A stretch of DNA of 64,000 bases, taken from contig JAITUA010000008.1 of assembly GCA_031286615.1 (NCBI GenBank), positions 1 to 64,000 of the forward strand, read 5' to 3'. The position numbers and the translations under genes were made by a program. How positions within the stretch are numbered: the first letter of the stretch is position 1; each line of letters starts with the position of its first letter. Positions 51,003-60,100 of the stretch are shown here, one piece after another. The notes beneath the pieces are model-generated. The model saw nothing but the letters and a program-made list of their open reading frames with translations. It was not told the origin of the DNA and searched no databases. This DNA is from Chryseobacterium sp. GTDB taxonomy: Bacteria > Bacteroidota > Bacteroidia > Flavobacteriales > Weeksellaceae.

Positions 51003-51893
51003 TTATTGTAAAAGGTTTAGGTCTTGTTTTGCTAAAGAAAGTTCCGTATTGATATGCTGTTTTTCAAAAAAACTTTTTAATTCAAGAAGTCTTTTCTTAT
51101 TATTATAATGCATACTGGCATTCAGCTTTCTCTGACAGAGTGAACATGCTCTTGCGAGGTGGTAATCTGTTTCCGAAAGTGAATTGGTTCCATTCATCAC
51201 ACAGTTGGCATTCATACAATGGCTGATTCCGAACATATGCCCGATCTCGTGAGAACTGATTTTTATTAACCTCAGAAAGCTCTCATTAAAATTGGAATCG
51301 GTTAAATAACCGTTTGCAAATCTATACATGGACGTTACCCCTACACCTTCTTCATAAGATGCAAGTCCGAAAATGTAGTTCCATTCCGGCCGGGGGAAAA
51401 GATCTTTTTCTGTAATTCCCATCAATACCACAGCATCCTTAGGCTTTCTTTTGATCAGAATGCTGTCCAGGACATAACTTGCCAGAGTCTGTTCCTGTCC
51501 TTCCTTTGAAATTCTTTTGATCTTTTCAGGAAAGATCGTGTTTGGTAAAACGGGAAGAATCTTTGTCTCCAGCTGGAAATATATTTTTAAATATTCTTTG
51601 GTGAGTGCTATTTCTCTTCTCTGAAGTTCATCAAATTTTCCGATTGGCTGGAGGTAAATAATGTTTTTTCCGGGTTCGGGCTTTATCTTTTTTGATTGCT
51701 GAAAATCTTCAAACTGCTGAAACTTTTCATCATGATTGTACCGCCAGCTTCCGGGCTTAGGGGAAGAAAGCTTTATATCATTCAGTGCAATTGATTCAAA
51801 ATAGGTTTTCTTCTGTTTCTGACATGAAAAAAGAAGGATGAATAGGGCTGCATAAGAAAAGAGGAAAGTAATGCTATATTTTCCCTGGCTCAT
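51003..51893 (-). CDS. archaemetzincin-type zinc metallopeptidase, lipoprotein
   Basis: 296 residues from ATG 51893. The lipobox FSC sits in ALFILLFSCQKQ (Cys at about 24). The extended metzincin zinc site HEIGHMFGISHC continues CMNANCVM, then a CSLC pair about sixteen residues later. That order matches the archaemetzincin HEXXHXXGX3CX4CXM...CXXC signature, with one residue fewer in the last spacer. These are aminopeptidase-like zinc enzymes. An upstream ATG at 51944 would overlap sixA by 71 bp and spoil the signal peptide. It overlaps the end of sixA by 20 bp, so the two form an operon. Confidence 0.9.
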   Translation of the reverse strand: MSQGKYSITFLFSYAALFILLFSCQKQKKTYFESIALNDIKLSSPKPGSWRYNHDEKFQQFEDFQQSKKIKPEPGKNIIYLQPIGKFDELQRREIALTKEYLKIYFQLETKILPVLPNTIFPEKIKRISKEGQEQTLASYVLDSILIKRKPKDAVVLMGITEKDLFPRPEWNYIFGLASYEEGVGVTSMYRFANGYLTDSNFNESFLRLIKISSHEIGHMFGISHCMNANCVMNGTNSLSETDYHLARACSLCQRKLNASMHYNNKKRLLELKSFFEKQHINTELSLAKQDLNLLQ

Positions 51894-52350
51894 AAAAGAA
51901 CAGTAGTTTCTTTTTAGCACCGTCAAATTCGGACCATGATTCACAGTCTACTTCAAAACCAGCGACTCCGCATGTGGGAAAATGAAAAATATCTTCAGAA
52001 ATAGAATTGGCAAAATTGGAAATTCCGTTATTATGAGAGAAAAAAGCAACTGAATTCAAGGTGTCATCCAGATCATAAATTACAGATTCAAAGCTTCTTT
52101 CCGAAGGATTATATAATTTTTCATCTGTAGCACAGTTAAGCTGATACGTCTGATTAAAAATTTTACACGTATTCAATGCACGCACGGCAGGGCTTGATAC
52201 AAAGTGATCTATGGAAATATTATTACTTTTAAGGAATCTGGACATGTGCATAGCGTCTGTCAAACCCTTGTCTGCCAATGGTCTGTCAAAGTCCTCCGTT
52301 TCCTCCGGCCAGTCGCTTTTTGCATGTCTTACGAGGATGAGTTTCTTCAT
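51874..52350 (-). CDS. sixA: SixA-like histidine phosphatase
   Basis: 158 residues of the histidine phosphatase superfamily. RHG motif: LILVRHAKSDWPEETEDFDR (3-22), with the catalytic His in RHA; FFSHNNGISNF holds the second His. This is the layout of SixA, which dephosphorylates phospho-His on phosphotransfer proteins; the partner is unknown in Bacteroidota. It precedes and overlaps the archaemetzincin gene. Confidence 0.88.
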   Translation of the reverse strand: MKKLILVRHAKSDWPEETEDFDRPLADKGLTDAMHMSRFLKSNNISIDHFVSSPAVRALNTCKIFNQTYQLNCATDEKLYNPSERSFESVIYDLDDTLNSVAFFSHNNGISNFANSISEDIFHFPTCGVAGFEVDCESWSEFDGAKKKLLFFYEPGKI

Positions 52351-52450
52351 ATAATTGTTTTTTGGAAGATTAAAATTATAAAAAAAATAATGGAATAAAA
52401 CATGATTTATATAAAAAAACTGCGTTATGAATAAAATCAGTAAATTTTAC

Positions 52451-52458
52451 TAAATTTG
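52451..52458 (+). promoter_or_regulatory. -7 promoter element of the ruvX operon
   Basis: TAAATTTG ends 7 bp before the ATG at 52466, so the mRNA would be nearly leaderless. Confidence 0.6.
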
Positions 52459-52465
52459 CAGACTT

Positions 52466-52882
52466 ATGGGACAGATCCTTGCAATAGATTACGGAAAGGC
52501 TCGTTGTGGCATCGCTGCAACAGATGATATGCAGATTATAGCCAGTGGGCTGGAGACTGTGGAGAACCGTTTTTTACTGGAATTTTTGAAAAAATATTTC
52601 AATGAAAACAAGGTAGATGAAGTAGTAATTGGGCTTCCCATAGATTTGAAAGGAAACGTTTCAGAAGTGGAAACCGATATTTTAAAATTCATTGAAGAAT
52701 TTAAAAAAGAATTTTCGGATATTGCGGTCCATCGTTTTGATGAAAGATTTACTTCCAAAATGGCTTCATTTTTTATATCCCAAAGTGGAAAAAATAAAAA
52801 AAAGAGGCAGGAAAAAGGATTAATAGATAAAGTAAGTGCAACCATCATATTGCAGAATTTTTTAGAACAAAGATTAAGATGA
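52466..52882 (+). CDS. ruvX: Holliday junction resolvase-like protein YqgF/RuvX
   Basis: 138 residues, RNase H-like fold. ILAIDYGKARCGIAATDD (residues 4-21) carries the first catalytic Asp; EVVIGLPIDLKGNVSE and the DERFTSKMA region follow. YqgF is involved in pre-16S rRNA 5' processing in E. coli. First gene of ruvX-def-DUF5606, overlapping def by 4 bp (ATGA). A near-leaderless promoter lies directly before the ATG. Confidence 0.93.
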   Translation: MGQILAIDYGKARCGIAATDDMQIIASGLETVENRFLLEFLKKYFNENKVDEVVIGLPIDLKGNVSEVETDILKFIEEFKKEFSDIAVHRFDERFTSKMASFFISQSGKNKKKRQEKGLIDKVSATIILQNFLEQRLR

Positions 52883-53451
52883 TATTACCGATAAGAGCTT
52901 TTGGGGATCCTGTTTTGAGAAAAGTGGGAAAAGATATAGACAAAGATTATCCCGAATTACAGGAATTGATAGATAACATGTTTGAAACGATGTACAGCGC
53001 AAATGGCATAGGTCTTGCAGCGCCTCAGATCGGTTTGGATATCCGTGTATTTATAATAGATGTGACACCTCTTGCCGAAGATGAGGATTATGAAGATATT
53101 AAAGATGAATTGGCAGAGTTCAAAAAAGTATTCATCAATGCCAGAATTCTAGAAGAATCAGGGGAAGAATGGAAGTTCAATGAAGGCTGTCTTTCTATTC
53201 CGGATGTAAGAGAAGATGTAAAAAGAAAAGGTACAATCGTTATTGAATATTATGACGAAAATTTTGTGAAACATACAGAAACTTTTTCCGATATTAGAGC
53301 CCGCGTAATTCAGCATGAATATGACCACATTGAAGGGGTTCTGTTTACTGACCACCTGAGTGCTTTGAAAAAGAAACTGGTAAAAGGTAAACTGACAAAA
53401 ATCTCTCAGGGTGACGTAAACATTGGTTACAAAATGAGATTTCCAAAATAA
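52879..53451 (+). CDS. def: peptide deformylase
   Basis: 190 residues. Removes the formyl group from new protein N-termini. The three motifs are GIGLAAPQIG (about 47-56), EGCLSIP (about 105) and QHEYDHIEG (about 149, HExxH metal site). A loop between motifs 1 and 2 (EDEDYEDIKDELAEFKK) is acidic and fairly long. It starts within the last codon of ruvX. fmt is not adjacent. Confidence 0.96.
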   Translation: MILPIRAFGDPVLRKVGKDIDKDYPELQELIDNMFETMYSANGIGLAAPQIGLDIRVFIIDVTPLAEDEDYEDIKDELAEFKKVFINARILEESGEEWKFNEGCLSIPDVREDVKRKGTIVIEYYDENFVKHTETFSDIRARVIQHEYDHIEGVLFTDHLSALKKKLVKGKLTKISQGDVNIGYKMRFPK

Positions 53452-53525
53452 TTTAAACAAGGATAAAAGAATAATATAAAGCAAAAAGCTTAGAGCTGAT
53501 TGCAGAATTTACAAAAAATAAAATT

Positions 53526-54080
53526 ATGCTGTTAGAAAAAATAATTTCAATTTCTGGAAAACCAGGACTTTACAAATTAGTTTCTCAATTAAGAAACGGA
53601 TTCATCATTGAAGATGTTACCAGTAAGAAAAAAGTAAGTATTGGAAACTCAAGCCAGGTAAGTTTGTTGGATAATATTGCCATGTTTACATTTGAAAAAG
53701 AAGTTCCTTTGTTTGAAGTATTTGAAAATATTGCTAAAAACAATGACTATAAGGAAACTATTTCTCACAAATCTTCTGATGCAGATCTGAAAGATTTTAT
53801 GTTGGCATCTCTTCCTAACTATGATACAGAAAGAGTATATTCTTCTGATATCAAGAAATTGGCTCAGTGGTACAATGTTCTTCATAAAGCGGGATATATT
53901 ACTCCTGACAGTTTTGTAAAGGCAGAGCCTGAAACTTTGGACGGAGAGCCTGCTGAAGAGCTAAACATTGAAAAAGAAACTAAAAAAGCTCCAAAAGCAG
54001 AGAAACCAGCTGCTCCAAAAGTAAAAGCTACTTCAGCTGCAAAATCAGCTCCGAAAAGTACACACAGAAAACAAGGATAA
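53526..54080 (+). CDS. DUF5606 domain protein
   Basis: 184 residues. The N-terminal about 135 residues (LEKIISISGKPGLYKLVSQL; VEPLFEVFENIAKN-like helices; LAQWYNVLHKAGYI) match the flavobacterial DUF5606 family found after def. The remainder is a low-complexity Lys/Ala/Pro tail (KAPKAEKPAAPKVKATSA). Function unknown. Genomic order ruvX-def-DUF5606-mazG is familiar from Flavobacteriia. Confidence 0.83.
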   Translation: MLLEKIISISGKPGLYKLVSQLRNGFIIEDVTSKKKVSIGNSSQVSLLDNIAMFTFEKEVPLFEVFENIAKNNDYKETISHKSSDADLKDFMLASLPNYDTERVYSSDIKKLAQWYNVLHKAGYITPDSFVKAEPETLDGEPAEELNIEKETKKAPKAEKPAAPKVKATSAAKSAPKSTHRKQG

Positions 54081-54102
54081 TTCAGTTCTGAATTAAAAAT
54101 AC

Positions 54103-54136
54103 AAAGCCTTGTCGGGAATCTCCTGACAAGGCTTTT
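54103..54136 (+). terminator. terminator of ruvX-def-DUF5606
   Basis: An AAAGCCTTGTC/GACAAGGCTTT stem (54103-54113, 54125-54135). Confidence 0.85.
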
Positions 54137-54215
54137 GGTTTTAGGCAGATGGCAGATGATAGGTAACAGGGATTAGGGAAATTTTCTGCTGAGTTCAAGT
54201 ATTGTCTTTATCATT

Positions 54216-54256
54216 AAACATTAAACACTGAACACTGAACACTGAACACTGAACAC
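54216..54256. repeat. ACTGAAC heptamer tandem tract
   Basis: ATTAAAC units give way to about four to five copies of the 7-mer ACTGAAC (54228-54255), a short tandem array upstream of mazG. Around it, 54140-54215 and 54257-54330 hold only low-complexity intergenic sequence. The array may vary in copy number between strains. Confidence 0.65.
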
Positions 54257-54332
54257 GAATCTCGCACCTCGTAACCATCTATAAACTCTCAACTTTCAAC
54301 CTTAACCTCTACCACAGACTCAAAATATCCCT

Positions 54333-54340
54333 TACATTTG
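54333..54340 (+). promoter_or_regulatory. -7 promoter element of mazG
   Basis: TACATTTG, 25 bp before ATG 54366; supports that start over the TTG at 54348. Confidence 0.55.
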
Positions 54341-54365
54341 TATAAGATTGAATTTCCCAATACTT

Positions 54366-55133
54366 ATGAATACGAAACAGGAGAAACTAGAGGCCTTTGG
54401 AAGATTACTGGATATCATGGATGATCTGCGTGAAAAATGTCCATGGGACCAGAAACAGACGCTGGAGTCACTTCGCCATCTTACCCTTGAAGAAACTTAT
54501 GAGCTTTCAGATGCTATTTTACAGAATGATTTACAGGAAATAAAAAAAGAACTGGGTGATGTTTTGCTTCACTTGGTTTTTTATGCTAAAATTGGTTCAG
54601 AAAAAGAAAGTTTTGATATCGCAGATGTGATCAATTCCCTTAATGAAAAGCTGATCTTCCGCCATCCTCATATCTATGGAGATGTAGAAGTGAAAGATGA
54701 AGAAGAAGTGAAGCAAAACTGGGAAAAATTAAAATTAAAAGAAGGAAACAAATCCATTTTAGGAGGCGTTCCGAAAAGCTTGCCGAGTCTTGTAAAAGCA
54801 TACAGAATCCAGGATAAGGTAAAAGGAATAGGTTTTGAATTCCATGATGCCGAAGATGCCTGGAAAAAAGTAGATGAAGAGATTCAGGAGTTTCATGCTG
54901 AAACGGATCTTGATAAAAAAGAGCAGGAGCTGGGCGATGTATTTTTCTCTTTGATCAATTACGCAAGAATTTCAGGTATTAATCCGGATTCGGCCTTAGA
55001 AAGAACCAATCTTAAGTTTATTTCAAGATTCCAAAAAATGGAAGGACTTGCAGAGGAACAGGATTTAAAATTAGCAGATATGTCTTTGGAAGAAATGGAT
55101 GTTCTTTGGGAAAAGGCAAAAAAACTTTCATAA
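54366..55133 (+). CDS. mazG: nucleoside triphosphate pyrophosphohydrolase MazG
   Basis: 255 residues from ATG 54366. Two MazG domains: the first has CPWDQKQTLESLRHLTLEET (EExxE-type metal site, then ELGDVLLHLVFYAKI), the second has EIQEFHAETD and ELGDVFFSLINYARI. The enzyme hydrolyses non-canonical or excess NTPs. Length is normal. The TTG frame at 54348 is passed over because of the promoter at 54333. Confidence 0.94.
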   Translation: MNTKQEKLEAFGRLLDIMDDLREKCPWDQKQTLESLRHLTLEETYELSDAILQNDLQEIKKELGDVLLHLVFYAKIGSEKESFDIADVINSLNEKLIFRHPHIYGDVEVKDEEEVKQNWEKLKLKEGNKSILGGVPKSLPSLVKAYRIQDKVKGIGFEFHDAEDAWKKVDEEIQEFHAETDLDKKEQELGDVFFSLINYARISGINPDSALERTNLKFISRFQKMEGLAEEQDLKLADMSLEEMDVLWEKAKKLS

Positions 55134-55188
55134 CTCTTTATTGGAACAATTAATGCTTCTTACATTCAACAAAAAAATAAAAATAAAT

Positions 55189-56064
55189 ATGTTACGTTTT
55201 CTTATTTTACCTGCTTTGCTTTTATTGAGCTGCAATCCAAAAGCTCAGAATTCTCCGTCTAATGAGGATGAATTGAAAGTCCAGTTTTCTTTGCCTAAAA
55301 AGTTGAAGGAAGTTTCCGGAATTACTTTGTCAAAAGATAAGAAAACAATCTGGGTGATAGAAGACAGAGGAAATAAAAATGCAATATATGGTCTGAGTGA
55401 TAAAGGTGATATGCAGGCAAAAATACCGGTAGAAAATGTTGAAAATACAGACTGGGAAGATATTATATCTGATCCTCAGGGGAATGTTTATATCGGGGAT
55501 TTTGGAAATAACGATAATAACAGACAGGATCTGGCTATCTTAAAAACAGATTTGAAAGACAGCAGACAAACCGTAACCAAGGTTGTTCAGACCACAAAAT
55601 TCCATTACCAGGGTCAGACGGAATTTCCACCAAAAAAATCTAATCTGTTGTATGATTGTGAAGCTTTTGTAGAAATGGATGGAAATTTTTACTTATTCAC
55701 CAAAAACAGGAGCAAAGGTTTTGACGGAACTTTTCTTGTTTTTCAGGTGCCTAATAAAGAAGGTGATTTTGAAGCAAAGCTAATAGGAACACTGAAACTT
55801 CAGGGTGGTTATAATGACGCTGCCATTACTTCAGCTACCATCAACAGTACGAAAGATAAAATTGTATTGCTGACGCATAAAAATGTTCACGTTCTTACAG
55901 GTTTTACTGCTAATGATTTCAGCACTGCTAAAATTCAGAAAATCCCATTGAATCATAATTCACAGAAGGAAGCTATTGTTTTTCTTAATGATAAAACAGT
56001 AATGATTGCCGATGAGAAAGGGAAGGATGAAGGTGGAAATGTGTATACTTTTTCGTTAAACTAA
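55189..56064 (+). CDS. lipoprotein, beta-propeller-like, unknown
   Basis: 291 residues from ATG 55189; lipobox LLSC (MLRFLILPALLLLSCNPKAQ). An ATG-less upstream extension from 55099 overlaps mazG and is not coding-like. The mature part (KEVSGITLSKDKKTIWVIED, DPQGNVYIGDFGNNDNNRQD, KIVLLTHKNVHVLTGF) has the spaced strand pattern of SdiA-regulated/NHL-like beta-propellers. No enzyme motif is seen. It lies 55 bp after mazG and has its own strong terminator. Confidence 0.78.
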   Translation: MLRFLILPALLLLSCNPKAQNSPSNEDELKVQFSLPKKLKEVSGITLSKDKKTIWVIEDRGNKNAIYGLSDKGDMQAKIPVENVENTDWEDIISDPQGNVYIGDFGNNDNNRQDLAILKTDLKDSRQTVTKVVQTTKFHYQGQTEFPPKKSNLLYDCEAFVEMDGNFYLFTKNRSKGFDGTFLVFQVPNKEGDFEAKLIGTLKLQGGYNDAAITSATINSTKDKIVLLTHKNVHVLTGFTANDFSTAKIQKIPLNHNSQKEAIVFLNDKTVMIADEKGKDEGGNVYTFSLN

Positions 56065-56094
56065 ACTTTTATCCAATACCATAAAAGATCAAAT

Positions 56095-56125
56095 AAAACC
56101 CCACAGAGAAATCTGTGGGGTTTTT
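56095..56125. terminator. bidirectional terminator
   Basis: An AAAACCCCACAGA/TCTGTGGGGTTTT stem (56095-56107, 56112-56124) serves the plus-strand lipoprotein gene and probably the convergent C1q-like gene. Confidence 0.85.
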
Positions 56126-56163
56126 GAATATATGAATGTATTGAAGTGATTGACATTTTTAGA

Positions 56164-56886
56164 TTAGGGAGTAAGGTAAGATATATGAATATTACCACTG
56201 GATAATCTGAAATCCTGAGTATATCGGCAACGTATTCTAAAGGTTTCTCCTGTATTAAAAAAGTTAATGGATGAAAGATTATGATTCAATCCTGTAGTAC
56301 GTTCTCCGTGTCCGGTGGATATTCCTGCAAGTGTTGTAAGGATAGGTGATACTTTTTGGATATAGGAATTGGCTGTTCCTGCAGTTTGACCTGACGGATT
56401 CAAATTAAGATCATAGGTTGCATAAGGAACAATATTATAGAACCCAGGCTTTACTACTGTAAAAAGTCCTGTTGTTGAATTATAAGTCAGATAAGCTGTA
56501 TCAATCTTATTACTCACATTGAAAACATAGGTTTGTGAATAACTTTCATGAGTATTGACAGGAGTAGAGTGGGTTCCTGTATAACTGCCGCTGGATGGGC
56601 TGATGTCTGTTTTATTTCCTACGTACACTACTTTTAAGAAGTTTTCAGACTCAATCGTTTTCCAAACGGGAGTATTTCCCGCTCCGTTTGACATGAGTAC
56701 TTCACCCTTGTTTCCTGAATTCCCCTTTGTTCTGTCATCACCGCCTACATTCAGGTCTTTAACAACCTGTAGTGAACCGTTGACATGTAATGTATGTTGT
56801 GGTGTTGGCGTTTTAATACCTACCTGTGCATTTATATGGATAAACATAACAAATAATGCCATATACAATAGCTTTTTTTTCATCAT
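56164..56886 (-). CDS. surface protein with C1q-like domain
   Basis: 240 residues; signal peptide (MMKKKLLYMALFVMFIHINA|QVGIKT). The VGIKTPTPQHTLHVNGSLQV start is a familiar motif of Bacteroidota tail-fibre-like surface proteins. A linker (GNSGNKGEVLMSNGAGNTPVW) precedes a C1q/TNF-like jelly-roll candidate (about 105-240; VSNKIDTAYLTYNSTTGLFT, VKPGFYNIVPYATYDL). Binding partner unknown. A -7 element lies at 56907-56914. Confidence 0.75.
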   Translation of the reverse strand: MMKKKLLYMALFVMFIHINAQVGIKTPTPQHTLHVNGSLQVVKDLNVGGDDRTKGNSGNKGEVLMSNGAGNTPVWKTIESENFLKVVYVGNKTDISPSSGSYTGTHSTPVNTHESYSQTYVFNVSNKIDTAYLTYNSTTGLFTVVKPGFYNIVPYATYDLNLNPSGQTAGTANSYIQKVSPILTTLAGISTGHGERTTGLNHNLSSINFFNTGETFRIRCRYTQDFRLSSGNIHISYLTP

Positions 56887-56906
56887 CTGTTGATTTTTTG
56901 TTGCAG

Positions 56907-56914
56907 CAAATATA
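56907..56914 (-). promoter_or_regulatory. -7 promoter element of the C1q-like gene
   Basis: TATATTTG on the minus strand followed by GCTGCA, 21 bp before the ATG. A short palindrome ATAGCGCTAT lies at 56958-56967 upstream. Confidence 0.6.
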
Positions 56915-56992
56915 AAATGTTTTTAAAATGTCCTTTTTTTAAAGAATTGATAAACATATAGCGCTATGTTTTGCATTGACCTATATAGCTGA

Positions 56993-57022
56993 AAATATGG
57001 CTTTTATTTAAAAGCCATATTT
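56993..57022 (-). terminator. hairpin downstream of the phosphoesterase-barrel gene
   Basis: A 14-bp perfect stem AAATATGGCTTTTA with its complement at 57009-57022 and a 2-base loop. It lies about 160 bp past the stop codon of the 57183 gene on the minus strand, and T-rich sequence follows. It could be its terminator with a long 3' UTR. The rest of 56887-57182 is AT-rich with no ORF. Confidence 0.55.
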
Positions 57023-57182
57023 GTTTTATTAATGAAAAACGTAAGCTGAAAATTGGAATTATTAAATTTAATTAAAATTGATTTTTTTTTGAATATTCAA
57101 TGATAATTAATTCTAATAGTTTGTTAAACAGTGTTTTGTGTCTGTGTTGGAATTATAATAATGATAAAGGAAATTACATTGT

Positions 57183-60100
57183 TTAAAACTTCATACCTAT
57201 CCCTGCAGAAAGCCTTCCACCATCTGAACCATAAAAGTAATTCAATCTTGCAGACATCATTTCTACAATGCTCAGCCAAACACCGGCGCCGGCAGATTGG
57301 TGCCATTTTCTGGAATTTTCATTGTCATTCCATACACGGCCGATATCATATCCGATAAGAATTCCCATATTCGCGGGAATAATATTGTTTCTTACTCTCC
57401 CGAAATCCCATCGTATTTCAGAATTATTGGTAAAATAAGATCTTCCTGAGAATCTTTCGTTTCTGAAAGCTCTCATTCCGTTGTTACCACCAATAGTAGC
57501 TGCCTGATAAAACTCAAAATTATTGTTATTGATCCACATAACATTACTGGAATTGGCAAAAACAAATTTTCCTTTCTTATCAATTCTGTGATCAATGGCA
57601 AGCTTTCCTTTTACAGTCAGGAAGTTTTTATTAATGTCAGAAAGAGTAGCTTTCCAATCGGCATTAAGCATAAACTCCAGCCCAAGAGTAGGGAAAGCTG
57701 TATTATCCGCATTTTTATAACCAAATGTATAATTGGCTCCTACAAATTGCTGGCTGTCAAATACACCTGGTCTTACGTCCGGCGACTGGTTGATAAAGCG
57801 GTCGGCTTTTCTCTGTACTTTATTATCTTCAAAAGTCAATTGAAACTGATGACTCAGATTCATCCAGCTTTTCTGAGAAATGGAGGGTGCAAAGTTGAAC
57901 TTTGAAATTCGGGCTCTGTTATATTCTCTTTCCGTATTTTCTTTATCATATTCACTTTCATTAGACAGACCAAAGAAGTTTTGAGAGAATCTTGGTGTTG
58001 TATAAAATGCATCAAGGTTGAAATCCCAACCTGAGATCGCCTTTTTAAATATTCCTTTATAGGTAAGGCTAAATCCAGCAGTTGCAGTATAGAAATTGGC
58101 TTTTAAGCTATGTTTTTGAGTATAAGGATCACGGATAAAATTATTAATCGTATAATTAGCCAGAACCCCTACAATGACACCGTCATCCGGGTTATAATCA
58201 AGGTTTGGATATCCGGCAACGGAATTGTATTTCGGGTGCTTATAATTATAGCTGTTGATGTCATAATCATCAGTGATATTTTTGGTTGCATTGCCGGCGT
58301 TATAAGTATTCTTTTGAGATTTAAAATCATAAATTTTAACCTTTCTCCCATCGGCAACATTATAAGTATCATGATTATATCCACCAATCAGTCTGATGTT
58401 CATTTTAGGATTCCCGGTTCCTGTCACTTCATAGATATCATCATCTTCCAATCCGTAGATCCATAGCTCTTTTGTTTTTGAATCATTGTATGTCTTTTCA
58501 AAAACCAGTTCATTCTGATCTTTATTCTTGCCCAGTTTATACTGCTGTACAAGTACCGAATGACCGTTTTTGGTAATGACAAACTTATCAGGATTTACAG
58601 TTCCTGCCAGAGGTACTTTTTTCTGCAATACATCATAGTACTGAGCGGCATAGCTTTGAAGTTTTGTTTTTCTTACTTTCAGCTTTCTCTGAATTTCAGC
58701 AATGGTTTCGTCCTGTACCTCTTTGGGAAGATTATGGAAAGCATCATCAATATCCGCATCAGTAAGATGTTCCTGAATATACTTTGCCTGTGTTTCCCAT
58801 TCTGTCTGGTCAGCTCCTTTTAAAAAGACAAGATCCATCGGGTAAGGTTCCATAGCAAGCCACTTGACACTGCTGATATCCTCTGTAAAGGTTTTCATAT
58901 GGCGGATTGCCGGAACATTCATAATAAGCTTAAATGCAGCTCCGTCATATTTACTGAATGCCTGATCTCTATCCTTAGGAATGGGTTTATATACTATTTT
59001 GTCACCCATTTCATATTCTGCCCATTTCCACTGATCCGAATGTCTGTCCCAGTCACCGATAAGCATATCAAATAATCTTGCTCTGATATAAGATTCTCTG
59101 TCAACAGAATACTTATCGCTTTTGCTGAGGTTTTTTAATACATCATCCGTAGAAACGATGTCTTTTGCGTTGCCGAGATAAGCCAGTGTTTTAGGATCAG
59201 AAGAAAAACGTTCTTCAATCATATACATTTCATCTCCGTAATTCTCGTTATATCTCCCCAAAGCTTGTTGTTTAGGAATATAATACAGTTTTGGATTACT
59301 ATGTAAAATATTCAGTTTCTCTGACATATTTCCAATGGTAAACGGAGTAAACGGATGATTGGTAGTATAAAAATCCAATAAGAATTTTTCAGGAAAAGTA
59401 TTAGTGAGCTCTTCACCCAATGTACTTTTTGTAAAAGCCATATTGTTAAGAAAACGGATAGCGCTTTTTTTCACTCCACGCATTACAAATTCCTGTCCGT
59501 CCACTGATTTTAGTCGTAAGCTGTTGGACTGGTTTCCTCCACCTTCTCTGAAAGGGATATACCCTCCGTTTAATTCTGAAAGATTGGCTGTTGGAGCCTC
59601 AATCGGAATTCCATAATAGTTTCTGTAATGATCTCCCCAAAGCCAACGGTAAAATTTTCTTTTTTGAGTAAGCTGTACCGGGTAGATGGTTGAGGAAAAT
59701 GTCTGCGGAAAAGAATTTGGAAAATTATTAACAAATACATCCGGTTTGGAAATTACTGAAATATGAGTCAGTTTTTTAAGCTGTGCATCTTTTGTAGAAA
59801 AATACTCAACATCTGTGCTTTCATCTTTTCTGAAGTTTAAAACTGCAAAACCGCTGCCTCCGTAAGAAAAATCAGTTTTTTCTATAATAGTAGACGGATC
59901 TGTTTTGGAACCTGCACCACTGATGATCTGTCTTAGGTTTTCATCCTCATGATATTGAAGATTATGATCATGTCCGGAAACGAAAATAATATTTTCCTTA
60001 TCCTGAACGATACTTTTCAGTCTGTTGGCAAGATCCGCGTAATGCTGGTTGTTGATATCTTCAGGACTGGCTCCTGAGGAACTTCTTAAAATATTGATTA

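Noticed and set aside
55099-55188. Upstream extension of the lipoprotein at 55189
   Set aside because: It overlaps mazG and would place the signal peptide internally; the ATG at 55189 gives a clean lipobox.
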